Position numbers and translations under genes: made by a program. Shown here piece after piece: positions 37,749 through 48,000 of a DNA stretch of 64,000 bases. How positions within the stretch are numbered: position 1 is the stretch's first letter; every line of letters begins with the position of its first letter. The notes under the pieces were generated by a model that was given only the letters and a program-made list of their open reading frames with translations, ran no database searches and was not told the DNA's origin. The stretch covers positions 22,673,419-22,737,418 of the forward strand of contig JAQMRL010000003.1 in assembly GCA_035578175.1 (NCBI GenBank), in the 5' to 3' direction. The stretch comes from Catonia carolina. Lineage: Eukaryota > Arthropoda > Insecta > Hemiptera > Achilidae.

Positions 37749-40438
37749 TTAGATCAATAGATCTCTACTCCATTTTCTTCGTAGGCGTCGGTGTGGTAAG
37801 TTTCGTCTTGACATTTGCAGTATTAGGGGATTGATGTGATCTGTTAATTTTCTGTTAAATTTGGAATATTTTATTTTAGCAGTTTCTGTTACAAAAGGGA
37901 TTTTCAAATCGGAATGCAATGTTAAATTTGTTACGTAATATGGGGCGTTCGTTATCATCCGAAGTATTTTTGACTGATGAGTTTGAATTTTTTGAATGTG
38001 AGTTTTCTTTGCGGTCCCAAAAATTTCAATACCGTAATTCCATATCGGTCGTAAATAGGCTTTGTATGTTAATAATTTAAATTTTAATGATAGAGTTGAT
38101 TTTCTGTTGATGAATTTTGAAAGTAATCTTGTACGGTTATTTAGTTGCAAACGTTTTGTTTTGATATGATATCCCCAAGTCAGTCTACGGTCTAAATGGA
38201 GGCCTAGATATCGAACTTTATTTTCTTGCGGTATCTCATTGTTATCCAGGTAAACAGTTGGACAAGTTCTTCTTCTTAAAGTAAAAGTCACTTGCACAGA
38301 TTTCAGCGGGTTAACTTTCATTCTCCAGTTTTTGAGCCATGTAGATACCTCATACAAGTGATTTTGGATGTTCATCGAAGTTTCTTCTGGAGATTCACTG
38401 CTGCATAACAGAACGGTATCATCTGCGTACGCTGCTACTGTCGTGAAGTCATTTTCCGGGAAGTCAGACGTAAATATGGAGTACAAAGCAGGAGATAATA
38501 TGGACCCTTGAGGAACTCCTGCTTCGATATGCCAGATATTAGAATATTCCAAACCTTGGCGCACAACAAAATATCTATCCTCTAAAAATGATCTCAGAAT
38601 TCCATAATATGTATCAGAAAAAATAGATTTTAATTTATACAAAAGCCCGGGATGCCAAACCTTATCGAACGCCGAACTAATATCCAGAAATACAGCCGAT
38701 GTGTATAATTTTATTCTAACCCTACAGAAATTAAATCAACCACTCTGTGCAGCTGATGAGTTGTTGAATGCTGCCTTCTGAATCCAAACTGATAATTTGG
38801 AGTTGTAGCTTCAATTATCGGCGAAAGTCGATCTAACAAAATTCGTTCAAAAAGTTTAGACACGACTGAAAGAAGGCTAATGGGCCGGTAAGAGCTTACA
38901 CAGTGAGATGGTTTTTCCGGCTTCTGAAATCAAACAATAGTTGACAATTACCATTGTAAAGGAAAATGCGCAGTTCTGAGAATAGCATTAAATATGTTTC
39001 GTATAAAAATTATCCCTCTTTCTGGTAACTCCTTTAATATCTCTGCAGTTATCAAATCCAGACCTGGTGACTTGTGCAATGGAAGACGTTTAATAATACT
39101 CTTGACCTCGTTTAAACTCACAGGTTTAGGCGGCAACGATAGCGTAGTTGGGCACGTTACGAATTCCTGTACATCCCTGTCAAACTCAATGTCTCCTGTT
39201 TGCACATGAGGTTTAAATACGTTGCTGAGATGTTCTCCAAATAAATCAGCTTTTTCTTGGTCAGACTTGGCCCAGGTTTGGTTCTCACGCCGAAGAGGAG
39301 TCGAAACTGGAACTGGCTTTAGAAGTCGCTTTGTTGCTCTCCATAACGAGCCATCTTCTGTGTCCAGGGAATTCAAGCGGCTTTCAAAGCGGTCGAGTTT
39401 AACTGCCCAGATTTCCTTTTTAAGTCTGTTGGATAGCCGATTGACAGTAGATTTATCGTCCGGAAGTCTTGTACGATGCCATCGACGACATGCTGCCCGT
39501 TTTTGAGTAATTAATTCCCGTATGGATCTGGGATAATGAGGTCCATTGCGTTCATTTTTTGAAACAGTTATTGCAGAATCCCATGCAGCAGATTGAATGA
39601 TAGATGTAAAATCGTCTATGGCGCATTCTAAATCGTGAGCAGTTTTTAAAGGGACGTGAACATTTAAATTGTTATTTAAAAGATTTTGAAATTTGACCCA
39701 ATCCATCTTACCGGTTGGCGTTAGCGATGGTAGTTGCTGTTTATAAAGAGGAGTAGCACTTATAGTTAACAGAACCGGAGAATGGTCGGATCTAAAATCG
39801 TCTAAATTTTCAACCGCATGGTGAAGTCGACTTATACCTCGTGTTATAAATATATCTAGTATATCAGGTAGCTTTGTGACGGCAGAAGGCCAATATGTCG
39901 GCATCCTGGGCGTTATTACTTCAAATCGATTGTAGTCAACTACATTTAGCAGTTGCCTGCCTCGTGGTGTATTGACTCTACATCCCCACTGAGTGTTCTT
40001 CGCATTATAATCACCACCTGCAATAAATGCTGGTTCCAACTCATCGAAAACATTTTGAAACTCCTCCTCAGTTACTCGAAATCGTGGCGGACAATAAACT
40101 GATGCTACATTAAATTTTAACTGGTTTAGGTATAAAGAAAGTACAGTTGCCTGAAGAAAATTTGTTGGAGGTTCAGTGAAAAGAAAGTCATGTTTTAAAG
40201 TCGCCTTGATGATAATTGCCGTGCCCCCTTGGCTCCGGTCGGCCGGGTGATCAGTCCGGTAAACGATGTAACCGGGAACGTAAAAACGAGAACGTGAAGT
40301 CAAGTGAGACTCCGAAATGAGGGCGATGTCTATTCTTTTCTCATGTAGCACATATTCTAGCTCATTGAAATGTTGTGAAATACCATTAGCATTCCACAAC
40401 AAGACGACAAGGGAATTAGATGTCATATTATTTGGCAT
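37749..40438 (-). pseudogene. Jockey ORF2: APE endonuclease and reverse transcriptase, disrupted
   Basis: ORF2 starts at the ATG at 40438 and would encode about 895 residues; the enzyme nicks target DNA and copies the element RNA at the nick. The first 496 codons are open. Endonuclease motifs are LLWNANGISQHF near the start, LISESH, GGDYNAKNTQWG and a terminal FRSDHSPVLL. A linker follows, and the reverse transcriptase begins at about residue 450. The frame is then broken by TAA at 38950-38948, TGA at 38932-38930 and a one-base shift near 38710-38720. Between these, RPISLLSVVSKLFERIL, NYQFGFRRQHSTTHQL and AVFLDISSAFDKVWHPGLLY are still readable in order. The last part (to the stop at 37749) has GVPQGSILSPALY, catalytic AAYADDTVLLC, VRYLGLHLDRRLTWGY and RPIWNYGIEIFGTAKK. 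All catalytic motifs are conserved, so inactivation is recent. Confidence 0.95.
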
Positions 40439-41735
40439 TATTTTTAGACATTAAGGCTTGTATAAGTTGAGTCATCAACGAAATCATTGGAAACAATAGA
40501 GTTTTCATTTCCGACAAAAAAGTATTAATTTGACTTGACGGCCCCAACGCAGCATTATATTCCGCAATTTGGGCAGATGAAAATATGGAAGGTGAATGTA
40601 TCTGTAATAATGGAGTTTGTCCTGCTTGAATTTTATTTCCGGTGGATTTTGAAGGCAACGGTGGAAAAGATGAAGAATTAATGTCAGGTACTGGGTGCCT
40701 TTGATTTTTTGAATTTTCACTTGTTTTATGAAGGGGTGCCCGACGTTTCTGGATTTCCTTGTATATAGCACACCCTTTGTAGTTAGCCGGGTGAGACTGG
40801 GAACAGAGCGCACACGTGGCTGGCGTATCGCGTGGTTTGGTACAACTGGAAGACTCATGATCCCCTGCACAACGCACGCATTTAGGAGCGTGATTACAAT
40901 AACGTCTTGTATGTGAATATTGCTGGCACCTTAGACATTGAACTATATGGCGTTCCGGACGCGGCGGCTCAACTTTTATTTTAGAAAAAAATAAAGACGT
41001 TACATCAAATATTTGTTGATTATTTTCTGCCTTCTCTAGGTCTACAAACAACAGCGGCAAATACTGTTTTGTGCGATGGGACATAACATTCGATACACTG
41101 CGTACTGTATGACCTTTCTCCTTCAGTTCTGAAATTATCAGGCTATGATCCATCGACTGGTGCAACCCACGTATGACTACACTGAATGTTTTATCTTCAG
41201 AAAGCTGATAGCAGTGAGAGTCAGCATTATTTTCTCTCAAATATTTGACACACTTTCTGTAATCATCACCATTGGAAAGGTAAATAGTGATACCTTGAGT
41301 TTTCGAAGAACGTTTGAAACTGTCTCCGACTAACTGTTTTAAAATGTTGCATAACGGAACGTAATTTACGTTTGACTTTAAGAAAATCGGCGGGGGCCGT
41401 TGAATGTTCAACTCAGTTTTATCGCTTTCTGAGTTGTCGTTCGAAATATCAGAAAGTAAGGAATATTTATTACTGACAGGAGTTTTGTTTTCATATAAAA
41501 TTGAATTTTTCCACCGTGGATCATTCGGATGCATTTTTTTAATAGCATTTTCATCAATAGAAACGTCAGTAATTTTACGTTTGTTTATTACTTGCCTCCA
41601 TTCCGTGTTTTTTGAGCCGTAATTATCTGAATTACTATTTTTGGTTACGTTATCCAAACTCAAACTAGTTTGGATAGTTTGGACAGTCTCCATACTAGGA
41701 CACGGGCCGTAACCAACGTTGTTACTCGGTTGCAT
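40428..41735 (-). CDS. Jockey ORF1: gag-like RNA-binding protein with zinc knuckles
   Basis: This intact frame encodes 435 residues from the ATG at 41735 (MQPSNN...). A three-codon upstream extension has only a TTG start, so I chose the ATG. Near residues 265-320 there are three retroviral-type zinc knuckles in a row: CLRCQQYSHTRRYC (CX2CX4HX4C), CVRCAGDHESSSC (CX2CX3HX4C) and CALCSQSHPANYKGC (CX2CX3HX6C). This arrangement is characteristic of Jockey-clade gag proteins, which bind the element RNA and form the ribonucleoprotein. The preceding ~80 residues, with SVVIRGLHQSMDHSLIISEL, fit the RRM-like domain usual in this family. The N-terminal 110 residues are low in hydrophobics and probably disordered. 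Its stop codon overlaps the ORF2 start (ATGCCAAATAA), so ORF2 is probably translated by reinitiation, as proposed for related elements. Confidence 0.95.
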   Translation of the reverse strand: MQPSNNVGYGPCPSMETVQTIQTSLSLDNVTKNSNSDNYGSKNTEWRQVINKRKITDVSIDENAIKKMHPNDPRWKNSILYENKTPVSNKYSLLSDISNDNSESDKTELNIQRPPPIFLKSNVNYVPLCNILKQLVGDSFKRSSKTQGITIYLSNGDDYRKCVKYLRENNADSHCYQLSEDKTFSVVIRGLHQSMDHSLIISELKEKGHTVRSVSNVMSHRTKQYLPLLFVDLEKAENNQQIFDVTSLFFSKIKVEPPRPERHIVQCLRCQQYSHTRRYCNHAPKCVRCAGDHESSSCTKPRDTPATCALCSQSHPANYKGCAIYKEIQKRRAPLHKTSENSKNQRHPVPDINSSSFPPLPSKSTGNKIQAGQTPLLQIHSPSIFSSAQIAEYNAALGPSSQINTFLSEMKTLLFPMISLMTQLIQALMSKNNAK

Positions 41736-41971
41736 AGCAACCAAACCTTAAACGAACAAATTTATGGTGTTCGTTGTAATTTTCTTGGAACAGTTTTCAA
41801 TATAAAGTAAATTAATTCTGAAAAACACTTACAATGAAACTGAAGACCAGACGATATTATTTTTACGAAAATGTTCAATAATTCAGTACATTTAACATAA
41901 AAAATGACCAGCACAAAAACACAACAAACATCAGCTGTAGTATAAATGTTTTTCATGAAAAACATAGCCTC
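41736..41971 (-). promoter_or_regulatory. Jockey 5' UTR with presumed internal promoter
   Basis: The 236 nt between the target-site duplication and ORF1. Jockey-clade elements carry an internal RNA polymerase II promoter in this position; I infer one here from position only. No clear core motif was verified. Confidence 0.5.
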
Positions 41972-41984
41972 GCATGGAACTACT
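41972..41984. repeat. Target-site duplication of the Jockey element, right copy
   Basis: GCATGGAACTACT, identical to the left copy at 37547-37559. Confidence 0.9.
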
Positions 41985-42299
41985 AAACGTGAAACAACAC
42001 ACTACTTGTGGTTCACTCTTTTGGTGTGTAGTTGACCTAATAGAGAATGTAATTTAGTTCAAATCTGTGAAAAAATCATCAATTTCCGACTATCCGTTTT
42101 CAAGTTATTTTAACTTGAAATTTGATCTTTTTACACGAAAAACTGCGTGAAACATGATACGAAAAATTTTTTTATATTATTTTAAAATAACTTTTTCTAA
42201 AAAGTAAATATATTGGTATATTCAGAAAATATTAGAGAATCAAAAAAGTAAATAAAATTTTTTTTGATATTTTTACAATTTTTCAGGGTATGTCCCCCC
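41985..42299. other. Right part of the TTAA element, non-coding
   Basis: AT-rich sequence ending in AGGGTATGTCCCCCC followed by TTAA. No coding frame. Confidence 0.65.
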
Positions 42300-42303
42300 T
42301 TAA

Positions 42304-43129
42304 CTTTTATCACTCAAGATAGATTCCGTGTACCATTTTGTACAGTCATTATAGAAGTAAGGAGATCATGTTGTTGTGGTTTGTTTATGTGCTATTTTTT
42401 TATTTTATTTACATGGCGTCTCCTACCACGGCTTTAGATTATAGTGATATTTTATATTGTTTAGAAGTAAGTTATTGTGATTTTATTTGTAATTTATCAC
42501 TCAATGTTTATAGTAATTTAATAAGTATATTCAGATTTTAACCTTCATGGTATCATCTTTCTTTTTTTTTGAAAAAACCTAGTTTTTGGTTAAAACAATA
42601 TAAAAATAAGAGTAAAAACAACAATAGTATATAGCCGATTGATTTCTTCACAAAGAATTGAATATTAAAATGCAAAAAGAATCACATATGTAACTTAAAA
42701 TGCAAAAATATTATGTTGTGTAAAATTTTGCAAACAAATGGCCACTACTGGGTAGTTGGCATCATGTCGGAGCACCAGTTTGTTAATTGTTAAATAGTGT
42801 TAAAAAGTCGTAAGTGTTAAATACGACTTTTTTACATTTGAAAATATTTTAAATGATATTGCTGTAATTTAGTAATCTGAGGAAAGGAAATAGTTTACAA
42901 ACAACAAGTTTTGTAAACAACTTATGCGCTGATTACAGTTTGACAATATCTCCTCTGAATACTAAAGTAATGGCGATTCTAAGAAAATTCCCGGTGTGGT
43001 CAAATATAGAAATTAATGGAAACATTTTGGAACAGGTATCTAGGTATCTAGGTAAATATTTGGGATATCTCTTTTGCAAACAAGCAGAAGAACGAATAAA
43101 ATAAAAAAAAGTTGAAAAATATTTACGGG
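42304..43129. other. AT-rich interval, no gene seen
   Basis: A 67-codon frame at 42.34-42.54 kb is rich in hydrophobic codons, but its composition is that of AT-rich DNA. No homology recognised. Confidence 0.5.
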
Positions 43130-43575
43130 ACGATGCATAAAACGTTGAACCACAGGACTAGGAAAGACAATCATTTAAAGTTGCATAAATCGATGGCGGT
43201 ACCTGTGGTACTACATGAAAGTGAGGTGTGGGCACTTTCGAATCGTTAACGAATTAAGTAGAAGGGGCCGGAAAGGAATCTCATGGTTACCGAGAACGAT
43301 GAAGGAATATACCTGGAAGGATAGGCTAAGGAATTAGGATGTACGGGATGAGATGGGAATTGTTAACTTAGATGAGAGAATGAAAATTCATCAGAGGACT
43401 GGTGCAGCCATCTGGAACGGATGAGGGAGGCCCATTTACCCCGTTTAGCCCACGAGTACAAACCCACCGGTAAGATTGTTGTACGCTCGAGAAGGAGGTA
43501 GTTCGGGAAAAAGCCAAGCTGCATAATCCATGGACTGAAGAAGAAAAAGAAATATTAGCATTCAACAACATTTAA
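43130..43575 (+). pseudogene. LINE reverse transcriptase C-terminal relic
   Basis: Plus-strand readings in order are LHKSMAVPVVLHESEVWALS (43180-43240), GYTWKDRLRN, a stop, then DVRDEMGIVNLDERMKIHQR (43305-43395), EAHLPRLAHEYKPTGK (43425-43475) and AKLHNPWTEEEKEI (43513-43555). This is the order seen in arthropod LINE C-termini: P-V-L-L-Y-G-S-E-x-W-A-L, the D-R-x-R-N-x-D-V-R-x-E-L block, H-L-x-R-L, then N-P-W-x-E-E-E. Frames shift several times and the copy is dead. It is locally GC-richer than its flanks. Confidence 0.82.
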
Positions 43576-43604
43576 AAATTTTTGAATCATAATTTAAAAC
43601 ATGG

Positions 43605-43862
43605 CGCTTCAAAGTTACGAGAATATACGTACTTAGACAAACGACTTACTTGGAACAACCACGTTACCAATAAAAGTAATCATTAAATGACAAATGTAAG
43701 AAAACTGAGTTCTTTTAAATATATTTTCATTTATAACACATTGCTCTTGGAATATGGTGTCCTGTATGTAATTTAAAGCAATTGTTTTTATACTTTTACT
43801 ATTAGTTTCTTCTATTTGTAGTTACAGTTGTGAAAATAAAAAAATAAAAAAATAAAAAAATA
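43605..43862 (+). pseudogene. Jockey-clade ORF2 scrap with A-rich tail
   Basis: YTYLDKRLTWNNHVTNKSNH can be read at about 43625-43690, then RKLSSF and LLLEYGVLY near 43745. These match Y-L-G-x-x-L-D-K-R-L-T-W-x-x-H and, after a deletion, the L-x-Y-G-V block. Near 43835-43862 is an (A)n(TA) tract (AAAATAAAAAAATAAAAAAA), a plausible old poly(A) tail. Confidence 0.65.
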
Positions 43863-44139
43863 TTTTTTGTGTTTTTCATTGTGAAAGTTTTTTTAGAGAA
43901 TTGAATATGCAGTATTTTTAATTTTAGACCTGATAAAGAAGCGTTTACGTATCAAAATAAGACGTTATTAATCCTGATTATTTTTTTTATGGACGATAAT
44001 AAATCCGTGTTGGTAAAATCCGTTAACTAATTCATTAAACAAGTTGAATTAGAAAGTCATTTTGTGGTTGGTTTTATAATTTAATACTGTGGAAATTGCT
44101 AAAGTTGTCCAGTAAAAATAAGGAAATATTTTGCTTGTT

Positions 44140-44285
44140 TTTTAAAGTCACATCGACGGTTCGGTTATTAATGGTCAATGCGAATCATGGGTTTAATATC
44201 TTAAATTTTCAGACCCTACCCGGAAATTGAATCTTTATATTCTGCTTATAGTCTACCACGTTAACCATTAGAACATTGAGCTTTT
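44140..44285 (-). repeat. tRNA-derived SINE, copy 2
   Basis: On the minus strand, GTTCTAATGGTTAACGTGG leads to a decayed B-box region (GATTCAATTTCCGGGTAGGG), then TCTGAAAATTT, and a tail ACCATTAATAACCGAACCG followed by TCGATGTGACTTTAAA. Tail and body parallel the SINE at 36.33-36.50 kb. Confidence 0.7.
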
Positions 44286-44376
44286 GAAAAATATGTGCAC
44301 AAGTTATAATTCAAGATGATAACTTATAAATTTGGGTATATATTCTTAAATTCATTTAATTTTCTTTTTGTTTGGT

Positions 44377-44416
44377 TTATTTAAAGTCGCATCAACAGCT
44401 TGGTTATTAGCGACAT
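44377..44416 (-). repeat. SINE tail fragment (copy 3)
   Basis: On the minus strand, GTCGCTAATAACCAAGCTG then TTGATGCGACTTTAAATAAA: only the last ~40 bp of the same SINE family, extremely 5'-truncated. It lies about 90 bp from SINE copy 2 in the same orientation. Confidence 0.7.
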
Positions 44417-44490
44417 TTTTTAATGAATTTTAAACGGTCTTTGAAGAAAAGTACTAAAATATTGTAAATCCCCCATATTTCTAAATATGT

Positions 44491-45046
44491 AGTACTTTCT
44501 CGTTTATCCAACCCTCTTTAATCCGGATGATTGGATCATCTAGAATGATTTTTTTTATTCATAAAAATGTTAATATTCTACATACAGTATTTGAACAATG
44601 CTGCAAACTATGTGCAATGCACTAAAGTATTTTACACGTATCAAAATATACAATAATTATTAAAGTATGTACTGTACGAACTGTTACAAAATTAGTGCTT
44701 GGAGCTAAAGATCGGAAACACGTTACTGTATTTTCTTGGTGATTCATTGTTGGACAACATCATGGCGTACTTGATGCAGCAGCCCGACACAACACCGGCT
44801 GAACCTTTGATAGAGAAACGTTTGCGCGATCTTGTTTCCTTTAAACCCAATACAAAAGTAAAATTAAAAAATTTGTTCGTAAAATAGGAATAAACACTTG
44901 TAAATGTTCCTATATAAACTAATTAACTTAAAAATGAACGGTAAGATTTACCATTGCATTATGTTCTTAATTAAGTCCTATTATCCGGATTATCTATTTT
45001 CTGGATTACATCCAGCCTCAATCAATCCAAATAAATGAAGTAGTAC
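44491..45046 (+). mobile_element. Second Tigger-like DNA transposon, decayed
   Basis: Left part AGTACTTTCTCGTTTATCC then TTTAATCCGGATGATTGGAT; right part, reverse-complemented, AGTACTACTTCATTTATTTG then ATAATCCGGAT. Such CCGGAT-rich subterminal sequences are usual in pogo/Tigger elements. Between them the frame 44699-44887 reads DTTPAEPLIEKRLRDLVSFK and ends KLKNLFVK, resembling the C-terminus of Tigger transposases (L-x-x-L-R-D-x-A-x-x-K ... I-x-x-F-F). Ends are too diverged to fix the boundaries exactly. It is a deletion derivative, older than the element at 14.36 kb. Confidence 0.6.
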
Positions 45047-46329
45047 TTTATTACAATTTATATACTTTTAGTATCAAGAAAGTATTTATTTTAATTTTCT
45101 TGAATCATCATACCCACACAATGTTGACTGCAATGATGATTTTAGCACTCAATTATTTATATTAAAATTTATTAAAAAATTATATTTTTTTTTAGTTTGA
45201 GTGACTATAGGGTCGGGAGTTTCAATATTTTGTTAAAAATATTGTTTAGTTGGCGGTACGAAAATTTTCTTTTAGTTTCTTAAAGTGTGTTATTATTTTC
45301 TCCTATTTTGACTGGACTAAAAGCGGAGGTAAAATGAGTGATTGTAAGCATGAACGGGTGAGTGCACGAGTGAGTAGTCGTTGCTTATAAATTGGCTGTT
45401 ATGATAAATACAGCCGTAAGGGCTGTTGAAGAGAGATGGAAGATTTATGAAAGACGGAGATAGAATGATGGAATAAGCAAACGTAATGCAAAGCAGAGGG
45501 CAATTTGTATCTTATCCAGCTCATTCTGTATTCTACCTTCAGTGGAAATCATAAATCACGAAAGGCTATGATGGAACACCAACAGAAAAGAGTAGACCTA
45601 AAGAAAAAAGAGTTCTGGTTTCCCTTGAATCATCAAACCTAACTTTACAATCTCTCCGTATTTTTTTACGGTTTTTTAGATTAGTAAACCAGCGTATTCC
45701 TTTTCATTCTAAAATAAAATTGGAAAATGTAATTACGACGTCTGATGATTTTCCCTTCAAAAACTTTTCAACGTTATGATTACGTGTACAAAAGTATCCT
45801 TTGATTTCCTTTCGATTAAAAAATATAAGATTTCGTGTTTCATAAAACTGGAACACGTAGGCGTTAAATTGCAATCATCTCATAGAACACCCAAGAATTC
45901 ATTCATTTTTTTGTTGTTTTAACTTTTTTTCATATTCAGAGTTTCCTTTATGTTAAGTTATTTGTGATCCTAAGTTCGAACTTTTACCGACAGTACGATG
46001 TCTTCTAAATGGAATATTCTGTTAGAGATGGAACGGTTATAATATTTTTATGTTTGTAAAAGCTAAATTTTTAAAAGGTTTTAACTGGAAGTGGTAAATT
46101 ATACTGCTGATTTCTAAGTTTTTCATTTTTTCAAATATGAGAGAAAAAATTTTAATCCTACGGATTTACTAAATATTAATTTTTGTGGTTTGTAAAAATC
46201 AATCCTTGTTAATTTTTGGAAAATCTCAGAAAGTACGTAATTGAGGTAATTCGAAGACTGGTTGAACAAAAAAATTAATAATTTTCTATGAGGGTTTTCA
46301 TATTTATGTTATTCACACCTATAGAATAT
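45047..46329. other. AT-rich interval, no gene seen
   Basis: No feature supported. Confidence 0.5.
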
Positions 46330-47054
46330 TGTGATGTTCCACAAGGGTTATGAAGTGCGCAAACACTGGCAGGAGTTGAACTGAAACGACGAGAAGCAAA
46401 GAAGAACATTTAATTATTAAGTTTAATTCACAATTACCTAATATTTTAGTGAAAAACATAGTTTCATTTATTTTGATTGTACTAGTATTAAATATAAATT
46501 AATGTCTAGAACCTGATGAATATAATTAATAACTTTTTCACCTGTGATACTGAATAATTCACATCCCACAGGCCAGGGTGGTGCGATATCTTGGCTTATG
46601 GCTTGACAGGCTACTAACTTGGAAGCATCATCTGCATACGAAACGTTTAGAACTTCACCGCTACCAAAAGCTACTCTTCTGCTTAAACCCACCGCTAAGA
46701 TTGAACCTCCACTCCAAGATTTTAATATACAAATCAATTTTAAGACCAATCTTGACTTATGGTGTCCAGCTCTTTGAATCAGTGGCAGAGAGTAATTTAA
46801 AGTCGATCCAGGCCATTCAATCAAAATTCTTAGTACCTACTTGCTTCTGGCGTTCCTTTATATTTGTAAGCAATAAAACCCTCCACGATGATTTCAAAAT
46901 TCCGACAGTATAAGAGCTAACCGCGTCCTTGTATAGTACATTTCACGAAAGACTAGATGACCATCCTAACCAACTACCACGTGATCAAACTACAAGGAAC
47001 TTCCCAACTGTGCTAAATTTAAAGCGAAAATTGAGTAGAAACCTCTTGGTCTGA
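46330..47054 (+). pseudogene. Jockey-clade ORF2 3' end
   Basis: Near 46330 a degenerate DVPQG is readable, possibly the V-P-Q-G-S motif. After a deletion, the frame at 46572-46913 reads VVRYLGLWLDRLLTWKHHLH, then ILIYKSILRPILTYGVQLFE and IQAIQSKFLVP, with KTLHDDFKIPTV before a stop. The following codons (ELTASLYSTFHERLDDHPNQ, PTVLNLKRKLSRNLLV) continue the domain to the stop at 47052-47054. A single stop and small shifts interrupt the last ~160 codons, so this is one of the better-preserved truncated copies. The 118-codon minus-strand frame is a shadow. Confidence 0.85.
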
Positions 47055-47639
47055 ATACCCGAAGTTTTAAATGGAGAATTTACTACTGGATAGCTATTCT
47101 CCTTAACGTAAAATTCCCCACCGCCATTTAAATATCAAATACGGAAGTTGTGCAGCTCATTGTACAGTACCGTAATAAAAATTAAAGACAAAAATACTAA
47201 AAAAAAAACATTTAAAAACTAAACTGAAACGTATAATGTTAATAAATAACTATTAGAAAATTATAACTTAAAATCTAGAAAATCTGTTGCAATCGAAGAA
47301 GAATACTTAAAAAACAGATTGACAAATCTTTTTTCACAAACATGTGTGATAAATCATCATATTTCTTGGCCTGCTTTTGATGCCAAATTGTCTAAATCGC
47401 ACCACTCTGCTTTGCCAGTGCTCACCTAGGACCAATGCTCACTAGAAAGGAGGGTCCGTATATGGCAATGCTCACTATATATGGTGAGATGAATTATAAA
47501 CCTTATACCTTACAAAGTATAAAATACAAACAAGTAAATGAGGTGAAAAATGAGCATTAATTATTAACATTATGGATTGGTGGAGAGGGGTTAATTAAAG
47601 GAAGACTGTTAATTGAAATTGATGATGCTTAGGAAAAAT
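47055..47639. other. 3' flank of Jockey relic, unassigned
   Basis: A-rich sequence near 47190-47215 may be the tail of the preceding relic. AATGCTCACTA occurs twice at 47432-47480. No gene. Confidence 0.5.
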
Positions 47640-48000
47640 CATATTTTTACTTCCTCTTGTTCTAATATAGAAGGTGTGGTGAGAGAGAGAGAGAGAGAAA
47701 ACACAATATCTCATGAATGGAATATCGTACGGTATTGAAACTTAAAACTTAACGACATGAACATTTTCATCAAAATCGATCAATTAAAAGTACTAGTATA
47801 GTTTATTCGTGCGGTTTTCACTTTTTGCAACTATCTCAAAAACGGCTGCTACGATCTTTTTAAAATCGCCTCATTTAGTACTTTTTACGTATTACAAGAT
47901 AAGACAAGCGTCATGTCGGCTGAAATTGTTGATGGAGGGGTGGGGAAATGGTGTTTTTACGATTATGGTCATAATAATTATGTATTTTAGCTCAAAACCA
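47640..48000 (-). repeat. Dispersed repeat RepC, copy 2
   Basis: Inverted relative to 1570-1950. The (GA)9 run at 47681-47698 occupies the position of the (CA/CG)n tract in copy 1. On the minus strand it begins with a GAGCTAAAATACAT / ATAATCGTAAAAAC region matching GGTAAAATGCAT / CAATCATAAAAAAAC of copy 1. The 64-codon plus-strand frame is spurious. Confidence 0.6.
47681..47698. repeat. (GA)9 microsatellite
   Basis: Nine GA units inside RepC copy 2. Confidence 0.95.

Larger units (their letters stand above)
37560..41971 (-). mobile_element. Full-length Jockey-clade non-LTR retrotransposon
   Basis: 4412 bp on the minus strand. From its 5' end it has a 5' UTR of about 236 nt (41971-41736), ORF1 (gag-like), ORF2 (endonuclease and reverse transcriptase) overlapping ORF1 by 11 nt, a 3' UTR of about 190 nt (37748-37567) and a terminal A7-8. 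A perfect 13-bp target-site duplication flanks it. The complete 5' end, intact duplication and near-intact reading frames point to a recent insertion by target-primed reverse transcription. Two stops and one frameshift in ORF2 make this copy non-autonomous. It landed inside an older TTAA-flanked transposon. Sequence from the same family is recognisable as truncated copies near 56.6 and 57.4 kb. Confidence 0.95.
36985..42299. mobile_element. TTAA-flanked DNA transposon, split by a Jockey insertion
   Basis: Both ends carry the inverted repeat GGGGGGACATACCCT followed by (T)GAAAAA, and both are flanked outside by TTAA (36981-36984 and 42300-42303). Without the inserted Jockey and its 13-bp duplication (37560-41984) the element would be about 890 bp. 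No transposase sequence is visible in the remaining 36985-37559 and 41985-42299, so it is a non-autonomous, MITE-like element. TTAA duplication is used by piggyBac and Kolobok elements. The ends here start with G, whereas piggyBac ends normally start with C, so I favour a Kolobok-like origin, without certainty. Confidence 0.78.

Noticed and set aside
39222..39506. 94-codon plus-strand frame (and the one at 38994-39209)
   Set aside because: Both are antisense shadows of the Jockey ORF2.
40505..40870. 121-codon minus-strand frame
   Set aside because: It lies wholly inside Jockey ORF1 in another frame; only ORF1 shows the zinc knuckles.
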